From positions 39,473 to 103,472 of the IMG/VR virus record IMGVR_UViG_3300007513_000952: DNA of 64,000 nt, one strand, 5' to 3'. The notes below the pieces were generated by a model, which saw only the letters and a list, made by a program, of their open reading frames with translations, did no database searches and had not been told where the DNA came from. Origin of the DNA: a virus. Below are positions 1 through 8,000 of this stretch, piece after piece (position 1 is the stretch's first letter; every line of letters starts with the position of its first letter). The position numbers and the translations under genes were made by a program.

Positions 1-59
1 TTCGCATAGACACTTAAAACTAATAGACGTTGATCCATTTTTACACTCTTGGATATTTC

Positions 60-67
60 AATAAATA
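60..67 (+). promoter_or_regulatory. T4-type late promoter box before the P-loop kinase gene
   Basis: AATAAATA matches the T4 late box TATAAATA at 7 of 8 bases. It ends 7 bases before the ATG at 75, and no Shine-Dalgarno sequence lies between. It supports 75 as the true start and predicts a nearly leaderless transcript. Confidence 0.5.
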
Positions 68-74
68 TTCATAT

Positions 75-683
75 ATGCGAATAAATGAAATCCTAGAAGG
101 TCCACACGATCCTTTTAGACATAAAGCAATATTTTTTGCTGGCTCTCCTGGTGCAGGTAAAACATATGTTGCTAGAAAATTAGCAGGTGTATTCCAAGGA
201 TTAAAACAAGTAAACATGGACACTTGGTTTAAACGTCTCATGACAAAGAAAAACTTATCATGGAAAATGCCTCCTGAAGAGGAACCTGAACGAGAAAAAC
301 AAAGACAAAGATCAAAAGAATTAGTTGCTAAACAACAACAATTACACACCGAAAGTGGATTAGGTTTGCTAATAGATTCTACAGGTAGAGTATATGAAAC
401 TATTGAAAGAATAAAAAGTGGATTAGAAGATAAAGGATATGAAACAACAATGGTTTTTGTCAACACTGATTTACAAACTGCTTTACGTAGAAACAAACAA
501 AGAGAACGTCAATTACCTGACGATCTTATACATAAAAATTTTGAAGTTATAGAACAAAATTTAGGAAGATTTCAACGTTTGTTTAATGACGTACATATTA
601 TTAATAATTCTGATGATGAACAAGACACAATGCCTGAACAAATAGTACAAGTTGAAAAAGACATTAGAAAATTTTTGCAATGA
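75..683 (+). CDS. P-loop kinase of the zeta-toxin/AAA_33 type
   Basis: A 202-residue P-loop protein, probably a small-molecule or polynucleotide kinase. Walker A GSPGAGKT lies at residues 23-30, an aspartate follows in VNMDTW, and an Arg-rich lid-like stretch (RRNKQRERQ) lies near residue 150. These fit the zeta-toxin/AAA_33 group, but the substrate cannot be read. The start at 75 is preferred over upstream codons because it follows a late-promoter box and gives the N-terminus MRINEILEG, which matches other proteins in this region. I-L-E followed by G fits a T4 prohead-protease site, so the protein may be packaged in the head (inference). It overlaps the next gene by 4 bases. Confidence 0.7.
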   Translation: MRINEILEGPHDPFRHKAIFFAGSPGAGKTYVARKLAGVFQGLKQVNMDTWFKRLMTKKNLSWKMPPEEEPEREKQRQRSKELVAKQQQLHTESGLGLLIDSTGRVYETIERIKSGLEDKGYETTMVFVNTDLQTALRRNKQRERQLPDDLIHKNFEVIEQNLGRFQRLFNDVHIINNSDDEQDTMPEQIVQVEKDIRKFLQ

Positions 684-937
684 AAATACTTAGAATTATA
701 TTATGGCCTTTTAAGATGTTGTCAAACATATTATCTGCAAATTACTGGGCAAACAAAATAGCCGATAAAACCAATATGCATGAAAAGGTACAAGGTAGTA
801 GATTTAATAGATGGCAGAATAGTCTACCTCAACCATATAGATTTATATTCAAAACATCTATGTTGATAATATGTATCTACCTTATTGAGATGTATTTTAA
901 TCTAGTAGGTATGTCAATGTTGCCATGGAGATGGTAG
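680..937 (+). CDS. small single-pass membrane protein, function unknown
   Basis: An 85-residue protein with a hydrophobic span around residues 58-78 (MLIICIYLIEMYFNLVG), so probably membrane-anchored with a basic N-terminal domain. Its ATG overlaps the stop of the kinase gene (ATGA), and it abuts the next gene, which encodes an exported thioredoxin. The three appear co-transcribed. No family recognised. Confidence 0.6.
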   Translation: MKILRIILWPFKMLSNILSANYWANKIADKTNMHEKVQGSRFNRWQNSLPQPYRFIFKTSMLIICIYLIEMYFNLVGMSMLPWRW

Positions 938-1318
938 ATGAAAAAACTATTATTAACTTTATTTTTTATATTATTTACTTTTCCAATATATGCAAAAGAA
1001 CACTTACAATTGTTAATGGCACACAATCCAGGTTGTAATATTTGTCAAAATTTTATTAACGAAGTAGCAGTAGACTATAACGATACTGAACAATCAAGGT
1101 ATCTTCCATTAGTCATAATTAATGTATATAAACAACCTGAATGGTTTAAAGAAGCATATGCTGAAAACAGAATTAAACATATTAGAGGAACACCAACATT
1201 TATTATATGGAATGGTAAAAAAGAGTTATCAAGACTTACTGGTTATAGAGACAAAGGCGATTTTATGATAAGAATTAACATTTTTATTGAGGAACACAAA
1301 TTAGATTATGAGAATTAA
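938..1318 (+). CDS. exported thioredoxin-like protein
   Basis: A 126-residue protein with a clear signal peptide (KK, then a Leu/Phe-rich core, cleavage likely after IYA at residue 19). The mature part has a thioredoxin-like active site CNIC (Cys33, Cys36) and the cis-proline motif GTPTF (Pro86). It resembles periplasmic single-domain thioredoxins (Thioredoxin_2/SoxW type) and would act on disulfides in the host periplasm. The gene follows a small membrane-protein gene without a gap and overlaps the next gene by 11 bases. An exported redox protein is uncommon among phage genes; it might act on host envelope proteins during infection or lysis (inference). Confidence 0.75.
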   Translation: MKKLLLTLFFILFTFPIYAKEHLQLLMAHNPGCNICQNFINEVAVDYNDTEQSRYLPLVIINVYKQPEWFKEAYAENRIKHIRGTPTFIIWNGKKELSRLTGYRDKGDFMIRINIFIEEHKLDYEN

Positions 1319-1955
1319 TGAAATTATAGGTGAATGGCTGATAATGCCCCAATCAATTAAACCTATGGGTTTAATTAGAAAACCTGGTGGGGGTTTTGAC
1401 TTTAAAAATAAAGGCAACAACAGAGCCAACGAAAAAGCACCTCCTGGCAGAGAAAAACAAGTTAAAGCATTAAAAGGCAAGGTTGATAATCCATATGCAG
1501 TTGCTTGGGCTTCTTATAACAAAAGCAAAAATAAAACTAATGAAGCACCGATAGAACAAGATCATAACAATCCTATAGCAAAACCATATGTTGATATGCC
1601 AGAATGGAAAGCATTACACGATATGGATGACAAAATTATTGACGCATACATTAAACACAAACAAGTAAAAGAAGAGGTAGATCAATTTGCACCAGCAAGA
1701 GCATTAGGTGAAGCTCAATCTTCTTTAATGCATGGATTACAAATGGCTCAAAATATAATTAAAAAAGATTATAAATTGGCAGAAGTTCAAGCCAAAGTCA
1801 TTGCAGAAAATTGGCCACCTTTGATTGATAAAATTCAAAACATATACAAAAAAGAAGATGCCGCCGGTGTTGGTATTATTACCAAACAAAACACCACTAA
1901 AGACGTCAAACCTGGCGACGAATATAAGAACGTAAAAAAATTACACCTTAGATAA
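1308..1955 (+). CDS. probable virion-associated protein with capsid-targeting-like N-terminus
   Basis: A 215-residue basic protein of no recognised enzyme family. Its N-terminus MRINEIIGEW has I-G-E at residues 7-9, a candidate prohead-protease site. Residues 45-70 contain a Lys/Gly-rich stretch ending in VDNPYAVAWASYNKSK, a motif I associate with phage proteins of unknown function. The gene overlaps the thioredoxin gene by 11 bases. Internal head protein is the best guess, by analogy with T4 IP/Alt leaders; this is inference only. Confidence 0.6.
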   Translation: MRINEIIGEWLIMPQSIKPMGLIRKPGGGFDFKNKGNNRANEKAPPGREKQVKALKGKVDNPYAVAWASYNKSKNKTNEAPIEQDHNNPIAKPYVDMPEWKALHDMDDKIIDAYIKHKQVKEEVDQFAPARALGEAQSSLMHGLQMAQNIIKKDYKLAEVQAKVIAENWPPLIDKIQNIYKKEDAAGVGIITKQNTTKDVKPGDEYKNVKKLHLR

Positions 1956-1992
1956 TACAAATAATTACTTTATACGTATGATACACCTTAGA
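1942..1992 (+). repeat. 11-bp direct repeat at the left edge of an AT-rich two-gene insert
   Basis: The 11-mer TACACCTTAGA occurs at 1942-1952, as the last codons of the gene before, and at 1982-1992, as codons 2-5 of the gene after. The copies are 40 bases apart, and both encode -HLR in frame. It may mark a junction created when the following two AT-rich genes were inserted, but it is short enough to be chance. Confidence 0.35.
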
Positions 1993-2721
1993 AGTTTTGG
2001 TAATAATGACGATCCTGTTATGGGAGCAGGAAACTCAACTTGGGACGCTAATTCAGGTTTACGGAAAAAAATAATGTTTGAAAATATATCTAAGTTGCCT
2101 TACGACTTTAATAATAAAAAAATTTTAACAATAGCAGGAGGAGTAGGCAGAAATGCCGATACTCTTAGAAACTTAGGTGCAAAAGTAACAAATTCTGATT
2201 TAGGTCAACTTTGCGTTAATATTGGAAAAAGATATTACCCTAAAATTAATCATATTGTTTATGACCTGCGTAATGATCCTTTGGAAGGATTTGACTATGT
2301 TGTATGGGAACAAATATGGACTAGAGCATATGATTTTAAAACATGGGAACATATGTATAAGTGGAAAAATTTTGCAAGAATTATTCCAAATCCGATACGA
2401 TTAAAAATTTTTAAATTTAATAGTGATTACATAGATAAGACTTATTATCAACCTGAAAAAATTGGTAATGATTATATTAAAAGACAATTTGGTGATGGAA
2501 TTTGTAATGTTAAAATGGAAACTGATATAATTGAAGATTTAATTGAAGAAGATATTGAAATTGATCTATTCAATCTGAACATTAATATACCAAAGGTGTC
2601 AAGTCATAGGTATCAAATTTTAGGTTTTAAGACAGAGCTTATTTCTAACAGAATAAATGGAATTTTTATATCCAATGGTATAAGATTAAAATTTGAAAAC
2701 GGAAAAATCAAAAAAATATGA
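1978..2721 (+). CDS. putative class I SAM-dependent methyltransferase-like protein
   Basis: A 247-residue protein. Residues 45-75 contain ILTIAGGVGRNADTLRNLG, then VTNSDLG. This is the pattern of a Rossmann-fold motif I followed by an acidic residue at the end of strand 2. The usual D/E-x-G-x-G-x-G is degenerate here, so catalytic activity is uncertain. The C-terminal half is charged and unrecognised. It is more AT-rich and Ile/Lys/Asn-rich than its neighbours. It overlaps the next gene by 4 bases, so the two look like one inserted unit between head-type genes. No target suggested. Confidence 0.45.
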   Translation: MIHLRSFGNNDDPVMGAGNSTWDANSGLRKKIMFENISKLPYDFNNKKILTIAGGVGRNADTLRNLGAKVTNSDLGQLCVNIGKRYYPKINHIVYDLRNDPLEGFDYVVWEQIWTRAYDFKTWEHMYKWKNFARIIPNPIRLKIFKFNSDYIDKTYYQPEKIGNDYIKRQFGDGICNVKMETDIIEDLIEEDIEIDLFNLNINIPKVSSHRYQILGFKTELISNRINGIFISNGIRLKFENGKIKKI

Positions 2722-3590
2722 GTTATATATTAGGTATTGGTTTACTATATAAAAAGTATAAAAAAAATGCAACAATTAGAATTTATATAAACAATAATTT
2801 AATTGAAACATATCAATTAACACAAGACATCAATCATATAGAAATACCCACAAGTATAATAAAAAGTTTTATGAAAAAACTCAAACGGTTTAACCATAAT
2901 TCTCTCTCCATTCCTGATCTAATTCAAATTAAATGTAAAATTCCAAAATTTTTAAAATTAATTGAAATTGAAGAAGAAAAACTTACTGGAGAAGTTAGAA
3001 TTGAAGTTGACAATGATGATAGTAATTATACTAATGGATTTATGTCAAAGTCATCACTAATAGAACCAAATTTTTTTATACTTTGTCCAAAAGAACTTTT
3101 AAAAAACAATGGGCAGTTTTTTTTCGAATTCCAAGAAAACCTATACAAAAAATTAGTATCTAAGATTGAAAAAGATAAGGATTTTTCGATCCGGAGCGAA
3201 AAACCCAGACTGGAGTGGCCAATACCTCAATTTTTTGATATTGTTTTAGATAGAAACAATAAAATTAATAAAATTAAAAAAGATTGTGAAAAACAAGAAC
3301 TTTGGTATCAACGTAATGGGGCATATAAGGATAATCAGAAAAATTATAACTTTCCAAGAACAAAATGGATAGATCTTTTTAAAAAACGTGGTACTTTAGC
3401 TGACCCTTATGTTTTACCATATTTTACACAATATCCACAATATATTGGAGGATCATTTCATATAACATTTAACATTAACAAAAAGAATAAAATATATTTT
3501 CTAGACGCATATAATGTAACTAGTGGAAACCCTACAGTTTCTATGCAAACCTTTTCGTTTGCCCACTACTTTTCCCATAAATATAAGTAA
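2718..3590 (+). CDS. hypothetical protein, AT-rich insert
   Basis: A 290-residue protein with no family recognised. It is rich in Lys, Ile and Asn and contains an acidic stretch around residues 85-105, and a C-terminal aromatic part (YFTQYPQYIGGSFHITFNI, residues ~238-256). There is no signal peptide or membrane span. Its start overlaps the methyltransferase-like gene (ATGA), and its stop overlaps the next start (TAATG). Confidence 0.5.
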   Translation: MSYILGIGLLYKKYKKNATIRIYINNNLIETYQLTQDINHIEIPTSIIKSFMKKLKRFNHNSLSIPDLIQIKCKIPKFLKLIEIEEEKLTGEVRIEVDNDDSNYTNGFMSKSSLIEPNFFILCPKELLKNNGQFFFEFQENLYKKLVSKIEKDKDFSIRSEKPRLEWPIPQFFDIVLDRNNKINKIKKDCEKQELWYQRNGAYKDNQKNYNFPRTKWIDLFKKRGTLADPYVLPYFTQYPQYIGGSFHITFNINKKNKIYFLDAYNVTSGNPTVSMQTFSFAHYFSHKYK

Positions 3591-3877
3591 TGAAAATTAC
3601 AGAAATTATAATACATAAACGAATAGGTGAACAAGCAACTGCAGGTGCTACATCAAGCGGCAATATAGCAACAGTTACATCACCACACGTTGCAATAGGC
3701 AAGGATAGAGGTAATAAATCCTATATAGGATCACCAGGACGTTCAGGCACAAAAGCACCAAAACTACCTAAAATAGTACAAAAGAAAAATAAAGACGGTA
3801 CAGCTAAACCATGGCATGAATTAGGAAAAGGTACTAGTATGTTTGGTGGGCCTGTACAACGGAGACCATATCCATAA
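3590..3877 (+). CDS. small glycine-rich protein with capsid-targeting-like N-terminus
   Basis: A 95-residue basic protein, rich in Gly, Ser, Thr and Pro and probably disordered. The N-terminus MKITEIIIHKRIGEQ contains I-G-E at residues 12-14, a possible prohead-protease site. The tail GGPVQRRPYP is distinctive. It is coupled to both neighbours: TAATG upstream, and its last base is the first base of the next start codon. A small internal virion protein is plausible, not shown. Confidence 0.55.
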   Translation: MKITEIIIHKRIGEQATAGATSSGNIATVTSPHVAIGKDRGNKSYIGSPGRSGTKAPKLPKIVQKKNKDGTAKPWHELGKGTSMFGGPVQRRPYP

Positions 3878-4023
3878 TGGAACTAAAAAAATGCAAGAAC
3901 TGTGGTGGTGATTCACACTGCGAAACTAGAGCTACAAGAACGGAACATAGGTATCCATCTGAAGGCGGCGAAGAATATGAAATAGAAGTATGCCGTGAAT
4001 GTAGATGCGACACTTGTAAATAA
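3877..4023 (+). CDS. 48-residue cysteine-rich (zinc-ribbon-like) protein
   Basis: A short frame encoding 48 residues. It begins MELKKCKNCGGDSHC and ends VCRECRCDTCK, giving CxxC pairs at both ends as in a small zinc ribbon. Its ATG shares one base with the TAA of the preceding gene, and its stop TAA lies inside the late box for the next gene. Seven cysteines in 48 residues and the tight coupling make a chance frame unlikely. Confidence 0.6.
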   Translation: MELKKCKNCGGDSHCETRATRTEHRYPSEGGEEYEIEVCRECRCDTCK

Positions 4024-4026
4024 ATA
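4019..4026 (+). promoter_or_regulatory. T4-type late promoter box
   Basis: AATAAATA ends 5 bases before the ATG at 4032. No Shine-Dalgarno sequence is seen, so the predicted transcript starts at the ATG. The box overlaps the stop codon of the 48-residue gene. Confidence 0.5.
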
Positions 4027-4031
4027 CTACT

Positions 4032-4451
4032 ATGAAAGCACAAGAATTTATTCAAGAAGGCGCATCAATGTTACCTTACTTTAAAAAAGATGAAAAAACT
4101 TGGTCTTTTCCAGATGCTTGGGCAAAAGACGAAGCATTAGACACACCTTATATGAGTAATATGAGTATGCGTCAGTTTTTAGACACACTAGGATATGACA
4201 GTGATTTTGAAAGTGCAAGTCCAGTAGATGCAAAAGAATTTATAGGACGTACTACACAATGGTTACAAAAAAATATTGATAAACCATCACAAGAAATTCC
4301 AACAACAGTTGATAGATCCGGAGGCGGTGCTACAATGATAGGTGGCGGAAAACCAGAAGGTTGGGATAATAGACAAGTAAAACATCATAACGAATTAGCA
4401 AGAAAAATTTTAGCAAAATATCCAGAAGTAACACATTTTGGATTTAATTAA
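4032..4451 (+). CDS. hypothetical protein with T4 capsid-targeting-like leader
   Basis: A 139-residue protein starting MKAQEFIQEGASM. This is the closest match here to the T4 leader MKTYQEFIAE: I-Q-E is followed by G, fitting the (I/L)-x-E cleavage rule. The body is helical and acidic, with a Gly-rich linker (GGGATMIGGGKPEG) near residue 100 and a conserved-looking end (ARKILAKYPEVTHFGFN). It is probably a packaged virion protein (inference). Confidence 0.6.
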   Translation: MKAQEFIQEGASMLPYFKKDEKTWSFPDAWAKDEALDTPYMSNMSMRQFLDTLGYDSDFESASPVDAKEFIGRTTQWLQKNIDKPSQEIPTTVDRSGGGATMIGGGKPEGWDNRQVKHHNELARKILAKYPEVTHFGFN

Positions 4452-4452
4452 T

Positions 4453-6579
4453 ATGAAATATAACGAATTTAATAACCCTAGAGAAAAACCACAAGTTAGA
4501 CCAGTAACAACCATGACGTCAAAAGAGCTTGGTGATAGAATAGAAAAAGCAAGAGCAAAAAATTATAAAAAACCTGAACCATTGGACTTTACAAAATTAT
4601 GGAGTAAAGAAAAACCAGCAGTAGAAGCAGGTGTAACACCAGGCGGAACAAAAGTTGATTATGCCAATATAATGTTTCGTGGTAAAGAAATAGATCATAA
4701 TAGTATAGAATATGAAATGCAGGATTTTAGTGATATGATTTATGAGCTACATGGAGCAAAATATATAGATGGTACACCTTTAACTGATGAAGAATTACAA
4801 GAACTTGAAAGGACAGACGAATTTACTGACTGGGTTAGTATGGATTATGCATCATCTGGACCAGATGCGCCAGACGATTATCCATTTGAAGAAGACGGTA
4901 TGACATCTGCTGATGTTGATCGAATAAGAAACCAAAAGTTTACTACCAACCAAATTAAACAGGCTTATCGTGTTTTAAATCATCCAAGAGTTAAAGGTGG
5001 CAATTATACAGCCGCTTATAATATTATTAATAGAATTGCTCCTGGTCTAGCAGATCACCCAGATGTTGCAAACGCATTAAGAAGAGCAAATGAAATGAAA
5101 GAAGATATAACAACAATGGCATCAAGAGTAATCAGAAATTATGCTAGAGAGATTGGTCCGGATTCCATGGACTATGGTATGTTTATGACATCAGCAGAAC
5201 TATTAGACAAAGGTATGCTGAAATCATTAGCACAACTTATAGATAAGTCAGATACCGCTCCAAGAGAATACGTAATGAAAAAAATAGCGGATCATGATCC
5301 AGAGACATTTAAAAAAATGTATGGTGACCAAGAGGGTTATCTTTCTGTAATGAAACCAGCACAAGATTTAAAAGATGCTGACTACAATAACTCTTTACAA
5401 AATAAATTAGATAAAGCTATGCAAGAATACGACTCACCAGAAAAGAAAGCAGAACGTGATGCATTAATGAAAAAGTATCTTGCTAAAGGTGGAAAAGTTG
5501 AAAAAGTACCAACAGGAAAAACTGCATACAAAGGAAAAGAATTAAAACCACAATATAAAAAAGATAATGGAACACCAATTACAAGTCCAATGAGCGACGA
5601 ATCAGTGCAAGAAGACATTTCAGAAAAAGGCAGAATTGCTTTAGAAAAAGCAGGATTTGATCCAAATGCAATTCATGAGTATATGGCAGTGTTCAATGAC
5701 CACGGTGATACTTCAGAGTTAGAAGACATGAACGAAGTTAAAATTGGAGTAGCAGATGCTATGGCCATGGTGTTAGCATCTCACGATGCTGGAGATATGT
5801 ATCCAAAAAGTCCATATAGTAGTGATCCAAAATATAGAAGTAAAGAATCAGTTGAAGAATCATCTATCAAACCTTATGTGTCAATGTATAAAGGTGATGA
5901 TGGAAAAACTGTATATGACGTACTAGACAAAGACGGTAAATCAGCATACAAAACAAAAGATGAAAGATTAGCACAGCATTACTTCAAAAAAAATTATCAA
6001 AAATTAAAAGAAGACGGCGCTCCATTTGGTTCAGGCATGGAACTTTTAAGAATGGCAATTATGAGAAAGTTTATTACTGTTCAAGAATGGGATTTATTAA
6101 AACACAAATGGAAAGAAGCGGCCGCTGAAGTTGAACAACAATATAGTGATTGGCCAGAAGGCGAAGGTTTTGGATCATCAGATCACAACTTTGCAATTAG
6201 AGATTTAATGACTGCTGTTGGATATGAATTTGATGACCAAGATACAAGTGGTAGATTTGTTGTTACAAAACAACCAGAAGAAATAGAAAAAGCAGGTATT
6301 AAAAATGTTAGAATGCAAGGTGAACCTGTTGCAACAGAAGGTGGTATGCCTGCTTCAATTATTAAACATAAACAAAAACTTGCACATATGTCTGATGAAG
6401 AATTAGCAGATAGATTTAAAGATTTTGATGAACAAAGATTAAGACAAATGGCTTGGAGACACGGATATGGTAAAATGAGTTCTCATTACTTGGACAGAGT
6501 TAGAAACCATATGACTAGCAAAAGAACTGGAACATACGAATCAAAACTTGCTAATATGTTAAATCAACGTCTTAAATAA
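4453..6579 (+). CDS. large acidic multi-domain protein, possible virion component
   Basis: A 708-residue, mostly helical, charged protein. The ATG at 4453 (MKYNEF...) is preferred over a TTG 15 bases upstream because the N-terminus then resembles those of neighbouring genes. Several short acidic modules (EEDG, EDIT, QEDISEKG, KEDGAPFG) are joined by linkers, as if small helical domains were strung together. Residues around 395-450 contain a helical segment with NDHGDTSELEDMNEV. No enzyme motif recognised. It is expressed with the preceding leader-bearing gene. Internal head or injected protein is possible. Confidence 0.55.
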   Translation: MKYNEFNNPREKPQVRPVTTMTSKELGDRIEKARAKNYKKPEPLDFTKLWSKEKPAVEAGVTPGGTKVDYANIMFRGKEIDHNSIEYEMQDFSDMIYELHGAKYIDGTPLTDEELQELERTDEFTDWVSMDYASSGPDAPDDYPFEEDGMTSADVDRIRNQKFTTNQIKQAYRVLNHPRVKGGNYTAAYNIINRIAPGLADHPDVANALRRANEMKEDITTMASRVIRNYAREIGPDSMDYGMFMTSAELLDKGMLKSLAQLIDKSDTAPREYVMKKIADHDPETFKKMYGDQEGYLSVMKPAQDLKDADYNNSLQNKLDKAMQEYDSPEKKAERDALMKKYLAKGGKVEKVPTGKTAYKGKELKPQYKKDNGTPITSPMSDESVQEDISEKGRIALEKAGFDPNAIHEYMAVFNDHGDTSELEDMNEVKIGVADAMAMVLASHDAGDMYPKSPYSSDPKYRSKESVEESSIKPYVSMYKGDDGKTVYDVLDKDGKSAYKTKDERLAQHYFKKNYQKLKEDGAPFGSGMELLRMAIMRKFITVQEWDLLKHKWKEAAAEVEQQYSDWPEGEGFGSSDHNFAIRDLMTAVGYEFDDQDTSGRFVVTKQPEEIEKAGIKNVRMQGEPVATEGGMPASIIKHKQKLAHMSDEELADRFKDFDEQRLRQMAWRHGYGKMSSHYLDRVRNHMTSKRTGTYESKLANMLNQRLK

Positions 6580-6591
6580 AACTACAACAAA

Positions 6592-6599
6592 TATAAATA
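6592..6599 (+). promoter_or_regulatory. perfect T4 late promoter box
   Basis: TATAAATA is identical to the T4 late promoter consensus. It ends 5 bases before the ATG at 6605, with no Shine-Dalgarno sequence between. By T4 geometry (box at -13 to -6), transcription would start on the A of the ATG. Confidence 0.7.
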
Positions 6600-6604
6600 C
6601 TTAG

Positions 6605-7438
6605 ATGGCACATAATAAATCCGAAGATAATAGTTTTAGAGACCTGGTTGCTCGTTTAAACGCAATGAGTAACATGACTCCTGAGCAAGAACGTGCATCT
6701 CTAATGGAATCAGTTGGCAAGGCACCAAAAGTACTAGACGACAAAGACATTTCATTAGCAGATATTGCCAAATTAGCAGGTATTAAAGAATATGTTGAAC
6801 CTGTAAAAGTTTCTAAAAAAGCACAAAAACTAGTTGAGGAAATTACTAAAGAACCAAAAGTAGAATCAAGCATAGCTAAAGCAATAGCAGAGTCTGACGC
6901 TGATGATTCAATATCAACAAACATTAAAAAAGCAGTAACAGAAGAAAGCAATAGATTAGATAAAATTACTGAACTTGAAGCACAACTAGCAGAATTAAAA
7001 GCAGAACAAAAAGAAGAACAAACATATGATAGTAAAGCATTTAGAGACGTTATCTCAACAGATATCGCAGAATATATTAAAAACGCAGAAGAATCTCAAC
7101 TTGTTGAATTATACAACACTTTCTCAGACAATGAAGCAATTTACAATGAAGAACAAAAAAGCATTCTTGTCAAAACTCCAGAAACTACAGAAATAATTGC
7201 AGACGCAGAAAAAGCAGAAGCACCTGAAGAAGATGAAGTTGTTCAAGAAAAAGAACCAGAAGAAAGATCAGTAGACTTAGATAAAGAAGTTTTACCAGAT
7301 CCTGGAACACCATCAGTAGAAACACCTGCTGTAGAAGATGGTGGCGAAGAAGTTGAACTAGATGCTGTTGAACCAGCAATTGAAGTCCCTCAACAAGATA
7401 AATTTACCAACGATTTAGACCCAGTAGAAAAAAAATAA
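6605..7438 (+). CDS. acidic coiled-coil protein, probable late/structural
   Basis: A 277-residue, strongly acidic protein. A predicted coiled coil lies near residues 115-140 (LDKITELEAQLAELKAEQK). The Glu/Pro-rich, probably disordered C-terminal third (EEDEVVQEKEPEE) resembles phage scaffold or internal proteins only in composition. It sits directly behind a perfect late box, which supports a virion or assembly role. No family recognised. Confidence 0.6.
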   Translation: MAHNKSEDNSFRDLVARLNAMSNMTPEQERASLMESVGKAPKVLDDKDISLADIAKLAGIKEYVEPVKVSKKAQKLVEEITKEPKVESSIAKAIAESDADDSISTNIKKAVTEESNRLDKITELEAQLAELKAEQKEEQTYDSKAFRDVISTDIAEYIKNAEESQLVELYNTFSDNEAIYNEEQKSILVKTPETTEIIADAEKAEAPEEDEVVQEKEPEERSVDLDKEVLPDPGTPSVETPAVEDGGEEVELDAVEPAIEVPQQDKFTNDLDPVEKK

Positions 7439-7441
7439 ATA
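7434..7441 (+). promoter_or_regulatory. T4-type late promoter box
   Basis: AATAAATA overlaps the stop codon of the coiled-coil gene and ends 6 bases before the ATG at 7448. There is no Shine-Dalgarno sequence, so a leaderless transcript is predicted. Confidence 0.5.
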
Positions 7442-7447
7442 CCCTAT

Positions 7448-7684
7448 ATGACGGGTATTCCTTACAACTATAAAGATTATATTAATGACGTTACTAAAAT
7501 GCGTCAAAGAGGAGCCATTAGTGCAGGTGAACAAGTAAAATCTCCTAACAGTGCTGGTAGTAGAGGACTTGCAAAAGTTGAAGCATTTGCTGATAGTCCA
7601 AATCAAATAATGAAAAATAACGATGTAGTTGAAGAACACGATCAAGAATTACAACGTATCATGAAATTAGCGGGTCTACTCTAA
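7448..7684 (+). CDS. small conserved-looking phage protein
   Basis: A 78-residue protein ending QELQRIMKLAGLL, a helical tail that looks like a docking peptide. The middle is Gly/Ser-rich (SPNSAGSRGLAKVEAF). No function can be assigned. Its own late box suggests late expression. Confidence 0.55.
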   Translation: MTGIPYNYKDYINDVTKMRQRGAISAGEQVKSPNSAGSRGLAKVEAFADSPNQIMKNNDVVEEHDQELQRIMKLAGLL

Positions 7685-7691
7685 AAACCAT

Positions 7692-7720
7692 TTGCATATC
7701 ATCTAAAACTGTTATATACT
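7692..7720 (+). promoter_or_regulatory. sigma70-type promoter for dsbA
   Basis: TTGCAT (7692-7697), a 17-base spacer, then TATACT (7715-7720). A leader with the Shine-Dalgarno AGGAG follows before the ATG at 7743. It faces the replication block, and no late box is present, so early or middle expression is likely. Confidence 0.7.
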
Positions 7721-7742
7721 TGTTATAACAACAGGAGAAACT

Positions 7743-8000
7743 ATGGCAGTAAGAAACTTTAACGAAGAAGAAAAACAAAAATTAATCCAAATTATATCAC
7801 AAGGTTCACAAGTGTTAGGTGAAGTTGATGATTTACGATCTGGATTAAGAGATACCGTTAAGTCAATTGCAGAGGAATTAGAATTAAAACCTGCATTAAT
7901 CAACAAAGCAATTTCCGTTGCACATAAAGGCAATTACCAAAATATTGCTGATGACATGGACGCATTAGAAAGCATACTAAACTCAGTCGGTAAACTTTAG
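7743..8000 (+). CDS. dsbA: DsbA-like double-stranded DNA-binding protein
   Basis: An 85-residue helical protein, the same size as T4 DsbA (89 aa), which binds late promoter regions. The resemblance is in order and spacing: a helix LIQIISQGSQVLGEVDDLRSGLRD, then AEELELKPALINKAISVAHKGN, then an acidic C-terminal helix. The T4 protein has the same plan (KDELGVD, ALYHKDN, acidic tail). It is preceded by a good promoter and AGGAG. The last base of its stop is the first base of the next start. Confidence 0.6.
   Translation: MAVRNFNEEEKQKLIQIISQGSQVLGEVDDLRSGLRDTVKSIAEELELKPALINKAISVAHKGNYQNIADDMDALESILNSVGKL

Noticed and set aside
41-496. Long open frame on the minus strand opposite the P-loop kinase
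   Set aside because: Cys/Ser/Leu-rich product with no ribosome site; a mirror of the AT-rich codons of the real plus-strand gene.
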